This document shows, piece after piece, positions 1 through 8,393 of a stretch of 43,485 bases of DNA; position 1 is the stretch's first letter; each line of letters starts with the position of its first letter. The notes under the pieces were generated by a model. It did not search any database and had not been told where the DNA came from. It worked only from the letters and a program-made list of their open reading frames with translations. Location of the stretch: assembly GCA_902798615.1 (NCBI GenBank), contig CADBXL010000023.1, forward strand, positions 1-43,485. Direction: 5' to 3'. Source of the stretch: an uncultured Bacteroidales bacterium. Lineage in GTDB: Bacteria; Bacteroidota; Bacteroidia; Bacteroidales; Bacteroidaceae. Made by a program: the position numbers and the translations under genes.

Positions 1-230
1 AGCATTTGTTCCTGGCTGATTCACCTTATTCTGTATGCTTGAAAAATGCGAAAAAAAGCTCTGGTAACAATAATTCCGTTATTTTCAGTAGCAATCACAA
101 TGTGCATATTATCCTTCAAAAAGAATGTAAAAACCATTCCAAAACCATCCTCAAAATAAATATAGGCTTCAATGAGATTCTGCGAGAACTTTCAGTTCCC
201 TAAGATGCAGTTCCCTTCTTCCCTCCTGCC

Positions 231-410
231 TCCATAGCAAATCCCATGTAAATCCCTAGTAAGTCCCATGTAAGTCCCATCAGCCTCCGTTTCCTACGAA
301 CGGTTTAGAAGCGGACCTGAAACGGATTTATAACGGATTTACAACGGACTTGGAGCGAAGGCATAGCGAAGGCATAGCGAAGGCACAGCGAAGGCATAGC
401 GAAGGCACAG
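231..410. repeat. 11-bp-phased degenerate inverted array A
   Basis: TCC trinucleotides begin at 231, 242, 253, 264, 275 and 286, exactly 11 bp apart. After a small hairpin centre (CCGTT 287-291 against AACGG 299-303), CGG or CGA begins at 301, 312, 323, 334, 345, 356, 367, 378, 389 and 400, again exactly 11 bp apart. The left units (TCCCATGTAAG type) are roughly complementary to the first right units (CGGATTTACAA type), so the two halves can pair. The last five units (355-409) are a cleaner GCGAAGGCATA/GCGAAGGCACA tandem. I do not recognise the family. The rest of 1-549 shows no convincing gene. Confidence 0.85.
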
Positions 411-423
411 CATTTCTCATGCA

Positions 424-449
424 GTAACAAGTAACAGGTAACAATAAGG
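424..449. repeat. Dispersed 26-bp repeat, copy 1
   Basis: This 26-bp GTAACAAGTAACAGGTAACA-type stretch recurs as an exact reverse complement at 41399-41424. A related copy at 43343-43371 is cut short by a palindromic element. It has internal near-7-bp periodicity. Function unknown. Confidence 0.75.
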
Positions 450-549
450 ATTTTAGTGTAGTACCAGCCCTAAATTTATCTAATCAGAAAATTTTATCGG
501 ACATCAATAATCATAAATCTTTATTTTCATTGAACTCGCGTTAAATTCG

Positions 550-3378
550 TTATTTCTGAAAGTTATTGCCTAACTTTTCACTCTCTGTTATTGCCTTGTA
601 CATCTTGAATAGTTCGGCAACGCAGTCGCTTTCTGTGAAATTTTTAATTGGGAAACCGTATGCTTGCATCACGGCTTTGTCGTTCTCTCGATGCGCTTTG
701 AGTAGCTCTGGCGGCATAAGTACTGGGTCGTACAAATCAGCCAAAGAACTGTCGGGGTATAGCGCACGAGCATCAAGAATTGCCTGTGCCGTCTGCTCTA
801 TCTTCGCTTGTTGCTCTGGAGTTGGAGTTGGCCACGGGAAGTTGTTATAGACAATATCGTTTGAATAGCGGTAGTCACTTTTAATTCGTCCACAAACAGC
901 ACGAACCCATGCCATGTGAACATTACTCTCCAATATGGCAAAATTATATATAGAAGCATTTGGTATCATCAAATTTGCATCACCACATATAATGTCGTGT
1001 GATAAAAAACCAAATGGTATGTATCTTCTGTTCTCTGAAGAATGGCGAGGAACTAAAATGTAATCAGAATCAGGCTGCCTGTTTTCTTGAAATAGTGTTG
1101 GTGTCTCTGCACATTTTCGAGTCGCTTCTTTGGTACTTTCTAAACGCTTGGCTTTTATGGCTTCAAGTCTGTTCAAGACAGGAGAACACGATTTTAAGTC
1201 TGAAGGATTGGCATTAACCAACCAAAGGCAGAATCTGTCTTTATTATGCAAGAACTCCGTTGCACCGTAAAAACGCTTTACATATTTATCCATGAAAGGA
1301 TAATCATGTAATAATTCGTCTTTTTCTTCTAAAGACAAGAAGAAATTTCCATCATCAGTAGGTTGGCTTCCCTTGTACATTTTGGGAACGTTGCATAACG
1401 ATTTCTTGTTGCTTTCTATAAACACAATGGGAGCATCTATTAAATACGCATTTATGTTTTTCACTTCCTTGCAACTATTCTCGTTGATGAACAATTTTCT
1501 TTTAGATGCATTCTGTGCCACCGAGAAGCCTACAATAACGCAATGAACATGAGCTTTGAGTGACGACTCGCTATCCCAACGAAATGTGCGCCATGCGTAG
1601 TCAATATGAATGTTGAAACGATCATAAAGTGGTTTCCATATGGCTTCCACTTGCTCACCTTGTGTTATAGAGTTGGTACTTACAAGGGCAGAGCGCACAA
1701 TGTGTCCAGAAGCTGCCGTTGTAGCCATAAGCTGTGAGGCTTTCCAATACCAACCTGCTACATAATCTATCTTGCCCGCAGTCTTGTAAGGCTTGCCTTT
1801 TTCATCCACATATACGGACAGGATATCATCTTTCTGCTCCTTGCTTTGTAGCGAATAACCCACGAACGGCGGATTTCCAATGATGAATTTGAGTTTCTCC
1901 TTTGGCACTACATCTTCCCAGTTGACACGCAAGGCGTTGCCCTCCGTAATGTTATTGTAGGATTTCAGAGGGAGATAGTCGTTGTTGAACTTGATTATGC
2001 GCTCCGTCTCGTTCATCATCTGAGCCTCGGCTATCCACAAAGCGGTCTTGGCTACGGTAGCAGCGAAATCGTTGATTTCTATTCCGTAGAACTGGTGGAT
2101 ATGAACCTTTATAGGGCTGATTTCCTCAAAGCCCATCATGGTCTGACCGCCCAACAACTGACTTATAACCTTGTTCTCTAATCGGCGGAGCGAGATATAT
2201 GTCTCGGTGAGGAAATTTCCAGAGCCACAGGCTGGGTCAAGGAATGTGAGTTCTGACAAATGCGTTTGGAATGCCTCTAACTTCTGCTTGCGTTGCTTGC
2301 CTTTCGGTAGGGATGAAATAGCAGAGAACTGCTCGTTGAGGTCGTCCATGAAGAGAGGGTCAATCACCTTGTGGATGTTCTCTATCGAGGTATAGTGCAT
2401 TCCACCCGCACGGCGCGTTTCCGGGTTTAGGGTTGACTCAAACACCGCTCCGAAGATTGTTGGTGAGATGTCGCTCCAGTCAAAATCGAGCGATGCGTGA
2501 TGTATAAGCAGATCGGCAGCCTGTTCGGTTATTGGCGGAATATCCTCGCCCGGTTGCTGATGAAAGAGAGAGCCGTTGACGTATGGGAATGCCTTTAGCT
2601 TGTCTTCAAGAAATCGGCTTCGTGCTTCCAGTGGCGTGTCGAGCACACGGAAGAGGTCTATCAAAGCCATTCGCATATTCTCAGGTCTGAAACTTTGCAG
2701 ATACTCTACAAACTGGTCTTTGGCAAATACTCCTGCATCCTCGGCATAGAGACAGAACACGAGACGGACACAGAGCACGTTGAGAGCATGGAGGTCGGTT
2801 TGGGTGGTCTCTCCCTGATATTGCTGAAGAAACACATCGTATAGTCTGCCCACAATATCGCCAGCCTGTATGCTGACTTCCATTTCGTGCTTCAGAAGTG
2901 CACTCTTGTCAACCACGAGAAATTTGAGCATGTGAGCCTCTTTCGGCAAGTTTTCAAGCAGAATCTCGAAAGGCTCGCCCTGTGGCTGCTCCATATCGTA
3001 GATAAGAAAGGACTTGAAGTTACAGGTCACAATCCATCGTGGACGCTTGGAATAAGGCAATTCAGAGGCATAGCGCTTGGCTTGCTGAAAAGGAGTGAGA
3101 AGTGTGCCGTCAGACTGCTTGATAGGCGCTTTGAGGTCTTTGTCAATGCTCTTCTGCTCTATCATCACATGAGTGGTTTTGATATAGGCATCGATGAATG
3201 AGGTATGGTCGAGTTTTACCTGATCCTCGAAGCTGATAATCTCGGAAGGAGTCTCAATGCCTAGAACATCGGTCAGAAGTTCAATCCAGAACACCTGACT
3301 CTCGCCTTTCTCATATCCCTTGCCTGTCCAGCGTTCAACGAACGCCTTTATCTTCTCCTGTGATGTTTTGTTGCTCAT
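550..3378 (-). CDS. MmeI-like (type IIL) fused restriction endonuclease / adenine-N6 DNA methyltransferase
   Basis: A 942-residue single protein that should both cut and methylate DNA. The N-terminus carries a PD-(D/E)xK-type pattern, D63 then ten residues then E74-Q-K76, matching the D-x9-ExK nuclease site of MmeI relatives. The methyltransferase has the SAM-binding motif DPACGSGNF (381-389) and the catalytic motif NPPF (502-505), the gamma-class adenine-N6 arrangement. The region after about 620 is the likely target recognition domain, and the C-terminus has the LYDPVLMPPELLKAH block usual for this family. Length is close to MmeI (919 aa). No separate specificity, nuclease or methylase gene lies nearby, as expected when one chain does everything. 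The ATG follows a good promoter at 3423-3453. A methylase lacking nuclease activity is possible, but the intact D/E/K residues argue against it. The recognition sequence cannot be read from the gene. Confidence 0.85.
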   Translation of the reverse strand: MSNKTSQEKIKAFVERWTGKGYEKGESQVFWIELLTDVLGIETPSEIISFEDQVKLDHTSFIDAYIKTTHVMIEQKSIDKDLKAPIKQSDGTLLTPFQQAKRYASELPYSKRPRWIVTCNFKSFLIYDMEQPQGEPFEILLENLPKEAHMLKFLVVDKSALLKHEMEVSIQAGDIVGRLYDVFLQQYQGETTQTDLHALNVLCVRLVFCLYAEDAGVFAKDQFVEYLQSFRPENMRMALIDLFRVLDTPLEARSRFLEDKLKAFPYVNGSLFHQQPGEDIPPITEQAADLLIHHASLDFDWSDISPTIFGAVFESTLNPETRRAGGMHYTSIENIHKVIDPLFMDDLNEQFSAISSLPKGKQRKQKLEAFQTHLSELTFLDPACGSGNFLTETYISLRRLENKVISQLLGGQTMMGFEEISPIKVHIHQFYGIEINDFAATVAKTALWIAEAQMMNETERIIKFNNDYLPLKSYNNITEGNALRVNWEDVVPKEKLKFIIGNPPFVGYSLQSKEQKDDILSVYVDEKGKPYKTAGKIDYVAGWYWKASQLMATTAASGHIVRSALVSTNSITQGEQVEAIWKPLYDRFNIHIDYAWRTFRWDSESSLKAHVHCVIVGFSVAQNASKRKLFINENSCKEVKNINAYLIDAPIVFIESNKKSLCNVPKMYKGSQPTDDGNFFLSLEEKDELLHDYPFMDKYVKRFYGATEFLHNKDRFCLWLVNANPSDLKSCSPVLNRLEAIKAKRLESTKEATRKCAETPTLFQENRQPDSDYILVPRHSSENRRYIPFGFLSHDIICGDANLMIPNASIYNFAILESNVHMAWVRAVCGRIKSDYRYSNDIVYNNFPWPTPTPEQQAKIEQTAQAILDARALYPDSSLADLYDPVLMPPELLKAHRENDKAVMQAYGFPIKNFTESDCVAELFKMYKAITESEKLGNNFQK

Positions 3379-3422
3379 AGCATAATTGCTTGTTTAGATT
3401 ATGTGGATTTGGTTTCTATATG

Positions 3423-3453
3423 CAAAAGTAGTGATAAATCACGAAACTTCAAA
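3423..3453 (-). promoter_or_regulatory. Bacteroidetes-type promoter for the restriction-modification gene
   Basis: On the minus strand TTTG (3453-3450) is followed after exactly 19 bases by TACTTTTG (3430-3423), a full match to the TTTG-N19-TAnnTTTG pattern. It lies 45 bases upstream of the ATG at 3378. Confidence 0.7.
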
Positions 3454-3668
3454 ATAATCTCCTGTGTTTTTGCATGACAATAGAGATTTTCATGTTCGTA
3501 AACCCAAATAGCGAGAGCCTTTTTGGTTCTTTGATTCTATAGTTCTATATTTTTTTTAGACACCCTATACGAATAGAAAATTAGGAAGTGAAAATGAAAA
3601 ACACTTTGCGGCTTTGCACAAAGATAAAATCTGAACACGTAAGACTCTGAATATACGGAAACTTTTTT

Positions 3669-3710
3669 CGCAAAGCTCAATAAGCTAAAGCTAGTCGTCG
3701 AGTTTACGTT
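3669..3710 (-). repeat. Degenerate copy of the AACGTGAGTTCGACGA-linked module
   Basis: This resembles 11215-11262 and the left end of the element at 15446: a GCTCAATAAGCT-like core, then GTCGTCGAGTTTACGTT, with several substitutions. It sits in the 656-base gap between the restriction gene and lpxD, where apart from promoters I see no gene. Confidence 0.5.
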
Positions 3711-3905
3711 ATTTAGTTACGGCTCATTGTTCTTGCTGTTTTGAATCCTCTCATCAGTCATGTAGCCCGCTATGTTTCTTCTTCGTGAATCTAAAAAATC
3801 TGAGGTTAAATCGTCAAAATTTATTCTTTCATCATCATTAAATTATACTTTTTTACCTTATAATAATCTAAAAAAACTATGAAAACGCAAAAACTCATAT
3901 AAAGT

Positions 3906-3937
3906 TTTCGTGTTCTCGATTATTTTTAGTACATTTG
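3906..3937 (+). promoter_or_regulatory. Promoter of the lpxD operon
   Basis: TACATTTG at 3930-3937 is a full match to the Bacteroidetes -7 element. A weaker -33 like sequence (TTTTCG) lies about 20 bases upstream. The lpxD start is about 98 bases downstream. Confidence 0.5.
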
Positions 3938-4034
3938 CAACGATTTTTGGCTTTTTGCCGATATCTTCTCGCCAAGGCAAAGATGATTAGGCATCGCTTT
4001 GCTTATTGGCTGTACGAAATCGCTTATCATTAAT

Positions 4035-5081
4035 ATGGAATTTTCAGCAAAACAAATTGCAGAACTCATACAGGGCAGAGTTGAAGGTGACGAGAACGCA
4101 ACCATCAACGACTTTGCCAAGATAGAGGAAGGACGCCCAGGGTGCATCTCCTTCCTTTCAAACCATAAATACACCCATTACATTTACGATACGAAGTCAA
4201 GTGTCGTTCTTGTGGATGAGAGCCTGAAACTGGAGCGTCCGGTGTCTGCGACTCTTATCCGCGTGAAGAGTGCATACGAGGCTGTGGCAAAACTCCTTCA
4301 GCTTTATGCTTCTATGAAGCCTAAGAAGAAGGGAATCGACTCCCTCGCTTTCATCGACCCTACGGCTACAATCGGCAAGGATTGCTATATCGGTCCTTTC
4401 GTGGCTATTGGTCCAGGCGTTGTGATTGGTGACGGTTGTGTTCTGCATCCTCATGTTACAATCGGTGAGAAGGCAAGTGTAGGCAACAATACTGAGATTT
4501 ACAGCAATGCTGTTGTTTATCACCATTGTAAGGTTGGTAATAATTGCATCCTTCATGCCGGTTGTGTTATCGGTGCTGATGGTTTCGGCTTTGCTCCTTC
4601 AGCAAACGGCTATGATAAGATTCCTCAGATAGGTATAGTTACAATCGAGGATAATGTTGAGATAGGTGCAAATACCTGTGTTGACCGCTCTACAATGGGC
4701 AGCACATACGTTCGTAAGGGCGTTAAACTTGATAACCTTGTTCAGATTGCCCATAATACTGATATCGGTGCAAATACCGTGATGTCTGCTCAGGTAGGCG
4801 TTGCAGGTAGCACAAAGGTAGGGGAGTGGTGCATGTTCGGCGGACAGGTAGGTCTTGCTGGTCATATTCAAATAGGTAATAAGGTGATGCTTGGTGCTCA
4901 GAGCGGTGTTCCTGGTAATATAAAGGATGGTGAACAATTGATTGGCACACCTCCAATGCCGATGAAGCAATACTTCCGCTCACAGGCAGTCTTCCGTCGT
5001 CTTCCTGAGATGTATCGTCAGATGGATGCTATGCAGAAGAAGATCGAGGAACTTGAGGCAAAACTAAATGGTGTTGGCTGA
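4035..5081 (+). CDS. lpxD: UDP-3-O-acylglucosamine N-acyltransferase LpxD
   Basis: Third committed step of lipid A synthesis: transfers a second 3-hydroxyacyl chain from acyl-ACP to UDP-3-O-acyl-glucosamine at the cytoplasmic face of the inner membrane. The 348-residue product begins [12 protein letters not shown]. An upstream in-frame ATG at 3999 would add 12 unrelated residues and is rejected. After an N-terminal uridine-binding domain (about 1-100) comes a left-handed beta-helix of hexapeptide repeats (about 100-310), including [10 protein letters not shown], whose H240 matches the catalytic histidine of LpxD. A short charged helix ([11 protein letters not shown]) ends the protein, as in the trimeric family. 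It is first in a lipid A cluster with lpxC-fabZ and lpxA. No key residue appears to be missing. Confidence 0.95.
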   Translation: MEFSAKQIAELIQGRVEGDENATINDFAKIEEGRPGCISFLSNHKYTHYIYDTKSSVVLVDESLKLERPVSATLIRVKSAYEAVAKLLQLYASMKPKKKGIDSLAFIDPTATIGKDCYIGPFVAIGPGVVIGDGCVLHPHVTIGEKASVGNNTEIYSNAVVYHHCKVGNNCILHAGCVIGADGFGFAPSANGYDKIPQIGIVTIEDNVEIGANTCVDRSTMGSTYVRKGVKLDNLVQIAHNTDIGANTVMSAQVGVAGSTKVGEWCMFGGQVGLAGHIQIGNKVMLGAQSGVPGNIKDGEQLIGTPPMPMKQYFRSQAVFRRLPEMYRQMDAMQKKIEELEAKLNGVG

Positions 5082-5134
5082 TAGGTGTTAGGTGATGGTG
5101 TATAGTTTTAACGCTACAAACCACCAACACCTAT
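5081..5134 (+). other. Strong hairpin between lpxD and lpxC
   Basis: ATAGGTGTTAGGTG (5081-5094) pairs with CACCAACACCTAT (5122-5134) with one bulged base, across a loop of about 27 bases. The stem begins at the last base of the lpxD stop codon. No T-run follows, so it does not look like a classical terminator. It may act in mRNA processing, as a weak attenuator, or be a small palindromic repeat. Confidence 0.6.
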
Positions 5135-5177
5135 CTGTCATATAATATAAAGAATAAAAATACAAACAAATAAAGTC

Positions 5178-6566
5178 GTGTTAAAGCAAACAACTCTTAA
5201 AGGCAGTTTTTCACTTTGTGGTAAGGGACTTCATACAGGTCTCAGCCTTACTGTCACATTCAATCCTGCTCCGGAGAATACAGGTTATAAGATTCAGCGT
5301 ATTGATGTTGACGGTATGCCTATAATCGACGCTATTGCGGAGAATGTTGTTGATACCCAACGCGGTACGGTACTTGCCAAGGGCGATGTACGTGTATCTA
5401 CAGTAGAGCATGGTCTTGCTGCCCTCTATGCACTTGGCATTGACAACTGTCTTATTCAGGTTAACGGTCCAGAGTTCCCAATCCTTGACGGTTCGGCTAT
5501 TATGTATGTTGAGAAGATCAAGGAAATCGGTATTCTTGAGCAGAATGCGCCAAAGGACTATTATATCATCCACAATAAGATTGAGGTAAAGGATGAGAAA
5601 ACGGGTTCTTGCATCACCATCCTTCCTGATGAGCAGTTCTCTATCACTGCAATGTGTTCTTTCGAGTCAAAGTTCATCAACTCTCAGTTTGCTACAATCG
5701 ATGATATCGAGGATTTTGCAAGTGAGATTGCTCCTGCACGTACCTTCGTGTTCGTTCGCGATATAATGCAGTTGCTTCAGGCAAACCTCATCAAGGGTGG
5801 TGATATGGATAATGCCATCGTTATTTATGAGGTAGAGCAGCCACAGGACAAGCTTGACGCTCTTGCCGACCTCCTCGGTGTTCCACGTCTTGACGCAAGC
5901 AAGCTCGGATATATACAGCATAAGCCAATTGTATGGGAGAATGAGTGTACACGTCATAAGCTCCTTGATGTGATTGGCGATATGGCACTTATAGGAAAGC
6001 CTATCAAAGGCCGTATCATTGCAACACGTCCGGGACATACTATTAATAATAAGTTTGCGCGCGAGATGCGCAGGGTTATTCGTAAGCATGAGATTCAGGC
6101 TCCTATCTATGATCCGAATGCAGAGCCTGTAATCGACAACAGACGTATTCGTGACCTGCTTCCACATCGTTATCCATTCCAATTGGTTGACAAGGTGATT
6201 TCTATTGGTGCAACAACAATCGTAGGAATCAAGAACGTTACAAGTAATGAGCCATTCTTCCAGGGACATTTCCCAACAGAACCTGTTATGCCGGGTGTTC
6301 TTATCGTGGAGGCTATGGCACAGTGTGGCGGTCTCATCGTGCTCAACACGATGGAAGAACCTGAGAAATATACCGCATACTTCATCAAGATTGACGGTGT
6401 GAAGTTCCGTAAGAAGGTTGTGCCAGGCGATACCCTTATCTTCAAGGTTGACCTCCTTGGTCCGGTTCGTCATGGTATATCTTCACTCCACGGATATGCC
6501 TTTGTGGGTGATGATGTTGTATGTGAGGCTACATACGCTTGTCAGATTATCAAGAACAGAGAATAA
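5178..6566 (+). CDS. lpxC/fabZ: Bifunctional UDP-3-O-acyl-GlcNAc deacetylase / 3-hydroxyacyl-ACP dehydratase (LpxC-FabZ fusion)
   Basis: A 462-residue fusion characteristic of Bacteroidetes. The first ~300 residues are LpxC, the zinc deacetylase that commits the cell to lipid A: E77-H78 in VEHGLAALYALG, H260 and D264 in HKLLDVIGD, and H287 in RPGHTINN match the zinc and catalytic residues. The last ~145 residues are FabZ, the fatty-acid dehydratase, with LLPHRYPF, catalytic H364 in GHFP and E378 in PGVLIVEAMAQ. Start is a GTG at 5178; the sequence MLKQTTLKGSFSLCGKGLHTG agrees with the LpxC N-terminus. It lies 96 bases after lpxD and 6 bases before lpxA. FabZ makes unsaturated precursors from the same 3-hydroxyacyl-ACP pool that LpxA and LpxD consume, so the fusion ties the competing enzymes together. 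Confidence 0.95.
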   Translation: MLKQTTLKGSFSLCGKGLHTGLSLTVTFNPAPENTGYKIQRIDVDGMPIIDAIAENVVDTQRGTVLAKGDVRVSTVEHGLAALYALGIDNCLIQVNGPEFPILDGSAIMYVEKIKEIGILEQNAPKDYYIIHNKIEVKDEKTGSCITILPDEQFSITAMCSFESKFINSQFATIDDIEDFASEIAPARTFVFVRDIMQLLQANLIKGGDMDNAIVIYEVEQPQDKLDALADLLGVPRLDASKLGYIQHKPIVWENECTRHKLLDVIGDMALIGKPIKGRIIATRPGHTINNKFAREMRRVIRKHEIQAPIYDPNAEPVIDNRRIRDLLPHRYPFQLVDKVISIGATTIVGIKNVTSNEPFFQGHFPTEPVMPGVLIVEAMAQCGGLIVLNTMEEPEKYTAYFIKIDGVKFRKKVVPGDTLIFKVDLLGPVRHGISSLHGYAFVGDDVVCEATYACQIIKNRE

Positions 6567-6572
6567 TAATAT

Positions 6573-7343
6573 ATGAATCAGATTAGTCCATTGGCATTTG
6601 TGCATCCTGATGCAAAGTTGGGTGACAATAATATTATAGGTCCTTTCTGCTATATTGACGCAGATGTCGTTATTGGCGATAATAATGTGTTTCAGAATAG
6701 CGTAACCCTTAATCAGGGTTTGCGTATGGGCTCAAATAATGAGGTTTTCCCAGGTGCCAGTCTCTCTACAAAGCCACAGGACCTGAAGTTCCATGGCGAG
6801 ATTACTACATGCGAGATTGGCGACAACAACTCCATCCGTGAGAACGTGACAATATCTCGTGGCACTTTCTCTAAGGGTACGACAAAGGTGGGTAACAATA
6901 ACCTCCTTATGGAGAATATGCACATTGCGCATGACTGTGTTATCGGTAGCAACTGTATCATCGGCAACTCAACAAAGTTTGCAGGTGAGGTTATTATTGA
7001 TGACTGCGCTATCATTTCAGGTGCAGTTCTTGTTCATCAGTTTACCCGTATTGGAGGCTATGTGATGGTACAGGGAGGTTCTCGTACTTCAAGGGATATC
7101 CCTCCATATTGCATTGCAGGAAAAGATCCAATTCGTTATTGCGGACTCAATCTTGTAGGTCTTCGTCGTCGTGGATTCTCTAACGAGACAATAGACAATA
7201 TAGGTCAGGCATATCGTATCATATTCTCTCATGGACTCGTTAAAGAGGGTATAGAAGAGGTTAAGGCTAAAGTTCCTATGTCCAAGGAGATAGAATATGT
7301 CATTAAGTTCTTCGAAGAGTCTGAGCGTGGCGTTATCCGTTAA
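6573..7343 (+). CDS. lpxA: UDP-N-acetylglucosamine O-acyltransferase LpxA
   Basis: First enzyme of lipid A synthesis, adding 3-hydroxyacyl from ACP to UDP-GlcNAc. The 256 residues are almost entirely hexapeptide repeats (IGPFCYIDADVVIGDNN and similar), which form a left-handed beta-helix, and a helical C-terminal part. The motif MHIAHDC contains H117 and H120; H120 corresponds to the catalytic histidine (E. coli H125). Length is close to the usual 255-262. It starts 6 bases after lpxC-fabZ, so it is surely co-transcribed and probably translationally coupled. It is followed after 24 bases by miaA. Nothing is unusual in the protein. Confidence 0.95.
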   Translation: MNQISPLAFVHPDAKLGDNNIIGPFCYIDADVVIGDNNVFQNSVTLNQGLRMGSNNEVFPGASLSTKPQDLKFHGEITTCEIGDNNSIRENVTISRGTFSKGTTKVGNNNLLMENMHIAHDCVIGSNCIIGNSTKFAGEVIIDDCAIISGAVLVHQFTRIGGYVMVQGGSRTSRDIPPYCIAGKDPIRYCGLNLVGLRRRGFSNETIDNIGQAYRIIFSHGLVKEGIEEVKAKVPMSKEIEYVIKFFEESERGVIR

Positions 7344-7367
7344 GGTTAGGACAAAGTATTTCTGTTT

Positions 7368-8321
7368 GTGAATTCTCTTATCGTAATAACTGGTCCTACG
7401 GGAGTGGGCAAAACAGAAATTTGCCTTCAGATTGCTGAGCATTATGGTATTGACATCATCAATGCTGACTCTCGCCAGATATTTGCGGAAATACCAATAG
7501 GTACTGCCGCTCCCACTGCAGAGCAAATGCAGAGGGTGCGGCATTATTTTGTAGGCACTCATCATATTGGAGATTATTATTCTGCCTCCAGCTATGAGCA
7601 GGATGTACTTAAACTGCTTCGCAAGCTTGCAGAGGTTGAAGGTCAAAGGTCAAAGGACGAAGGTCAAGGGGAACACCCATCACCCAACAACCATCACCCA
7701 ATTGCCCTGCTCTCCGGAGGCAGTATGATGTATATAGACGCTGTGTGCAATGGTATTGACGATATCCCCAACATACGTGAGGATATACGTAATGAGATGA
7801 AACGGAGGTTGGAAGATGAGGGCCTTGACTCTTTGCTTGAAGAACTTTCTCGCCTTGATCCTGAGCACTATGCCATTGTGGACAGGAAGAATCCGCGCCG
7901 CATACTCCATGCGCTTGAGATATGCCATCAAACTGGTAGGACATACACCTCGTTCCGCACAGGAGAGAAACGTAAGCGTCCGTTCAATATCATAAAGATT
8001 GGATTGAATCGTGACCGTGATGAACTGTATGAGCGTATAAATATACGTGTACTCGATATGATGGAGCAAGGGTTGGAACAGGAAGCAAGGGCAATGTTGC
8101 CACATCGTGAGCTTAATGCCCTGAATACCGTAGGCTATAAGGAGATGTTTCTGTATTTCGATGGTGCAATTCCTTTGGAAGAAGCTATACGGCAGATACA
8201 GAGTAATAGTCGTCGCTATGCCCGAAAACAGCTTACTTGGTACAAAAGGGATGCAGAAATTATGTGGTTTAATCCCGAAAACGTTAATGAAATAACAAAT
8301 TATATTGATTCTCGGCTCTGA
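7368..8321 (+). CDS. miaA: tRNA dimethylallyltransferase MiaA
   Basis: Adds a dimethylallyl group to N6 of A37 in tRNAs that read UNN codons. The P-loop GPTGVGKT (9-16), INADSRQ and the C-terminal block YARKQLTWYKRDAEIMWF are typical of the family. Start is a GTG at 7368, since the conserved NSLIVITGPTG begins immediately after it. The 317-residue length exceeds the usual ~300 because of a polar stretch of about 20 residues (about 91-111) just before the conserved ALLSGGSMMY strand; its DNA (7638-7700) is repetitive. The catalytic elements on both sides are intact, so the enzyme is probably active. Last gene of the lpxD cluster before the penicillin-binding protein, which has its own likely promoter inside the 3' gap. 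Confidence 0.93.
   Translation: MNSLIVITGPTGVGKTEICLQIAEHYGIDIINADSRQIFAEIPIGTAAPTAEQMQRVRHYFVGTHHIGDYYSASSYEQDVLKLLRKLAEVEGQRSKDEGQGEHPSPNNHHPIALLSGGSMMYIDAVCNGIDDIPNIREDIRNEMKRRLEDEGLDSLLEELSRLDPEHYAIVDRKNPRRILHALEICHQTGRTYTSFRTGEKRKRPFNIIKIGLNRDRDELYERINIRVLDMMEQGLEQEARAMLPHRELNALNTVGYKEMFLYFDGAIPLEEAIRQIQSNSRRYARKQLTWYKRDAEIMWFNPENVNEITNYIDSRL
7638..7700. repeat. Repetitive in-frame insertion inside miaA
   Basis: Contains GGTCAAAGGTCAAAG tandem repeats and a direct repeat CATCACCCA-ACAAC-CATCACCCA. It resembles intergenic repeat DNA more than coding DNA, yet it keeps the frame (63 bases) and encodes E91-P111. Confidence 0.6.
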
Positions 8322-8337
8322 TTTCATAAAAAAATGC

Positions 8338-8345
8338 TACCTTTG
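8338..8345 (+). promoter_or_regulatory. Probable -7 element for the penicillin-binding protein gene
   Basis: TACCTTTG is a full match to TAnnTTTG, 49 bases before the ATG at 8394. No clear -33 element sits at the usual distance, so the gene may also be read through from miaA. Confidence 0.45.
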
Positions 8346-8393
8346 CAGCGGGAAAAGTAAACTCTTATTGGGGAAAGAAAAAATAATTGAAAT

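Noticed and set aside
6-203. A 65-codon plus-strand open frame, and a 57-codon minus-strand frame over 21-191 (reads NLIEAYIYFEDGFG...)
   Set aside because: No promoter, ribosome site or recognised family for either; the minus-strand frame looks slightly more protein-like and might be a relic, but support is too weak to list.
231-410. CRISPR array
   Set aside because: Units are 11 bp without unique spacers and there are no cas genes.
5211-6473. Long minus-strand open frames opposite lpxC-fabZ (and similar ones opposite lpxD, lpxA, addA and others)
   Set aside because: Shadow frames of strongly conserved genes; no start signals or recognisable proteins.
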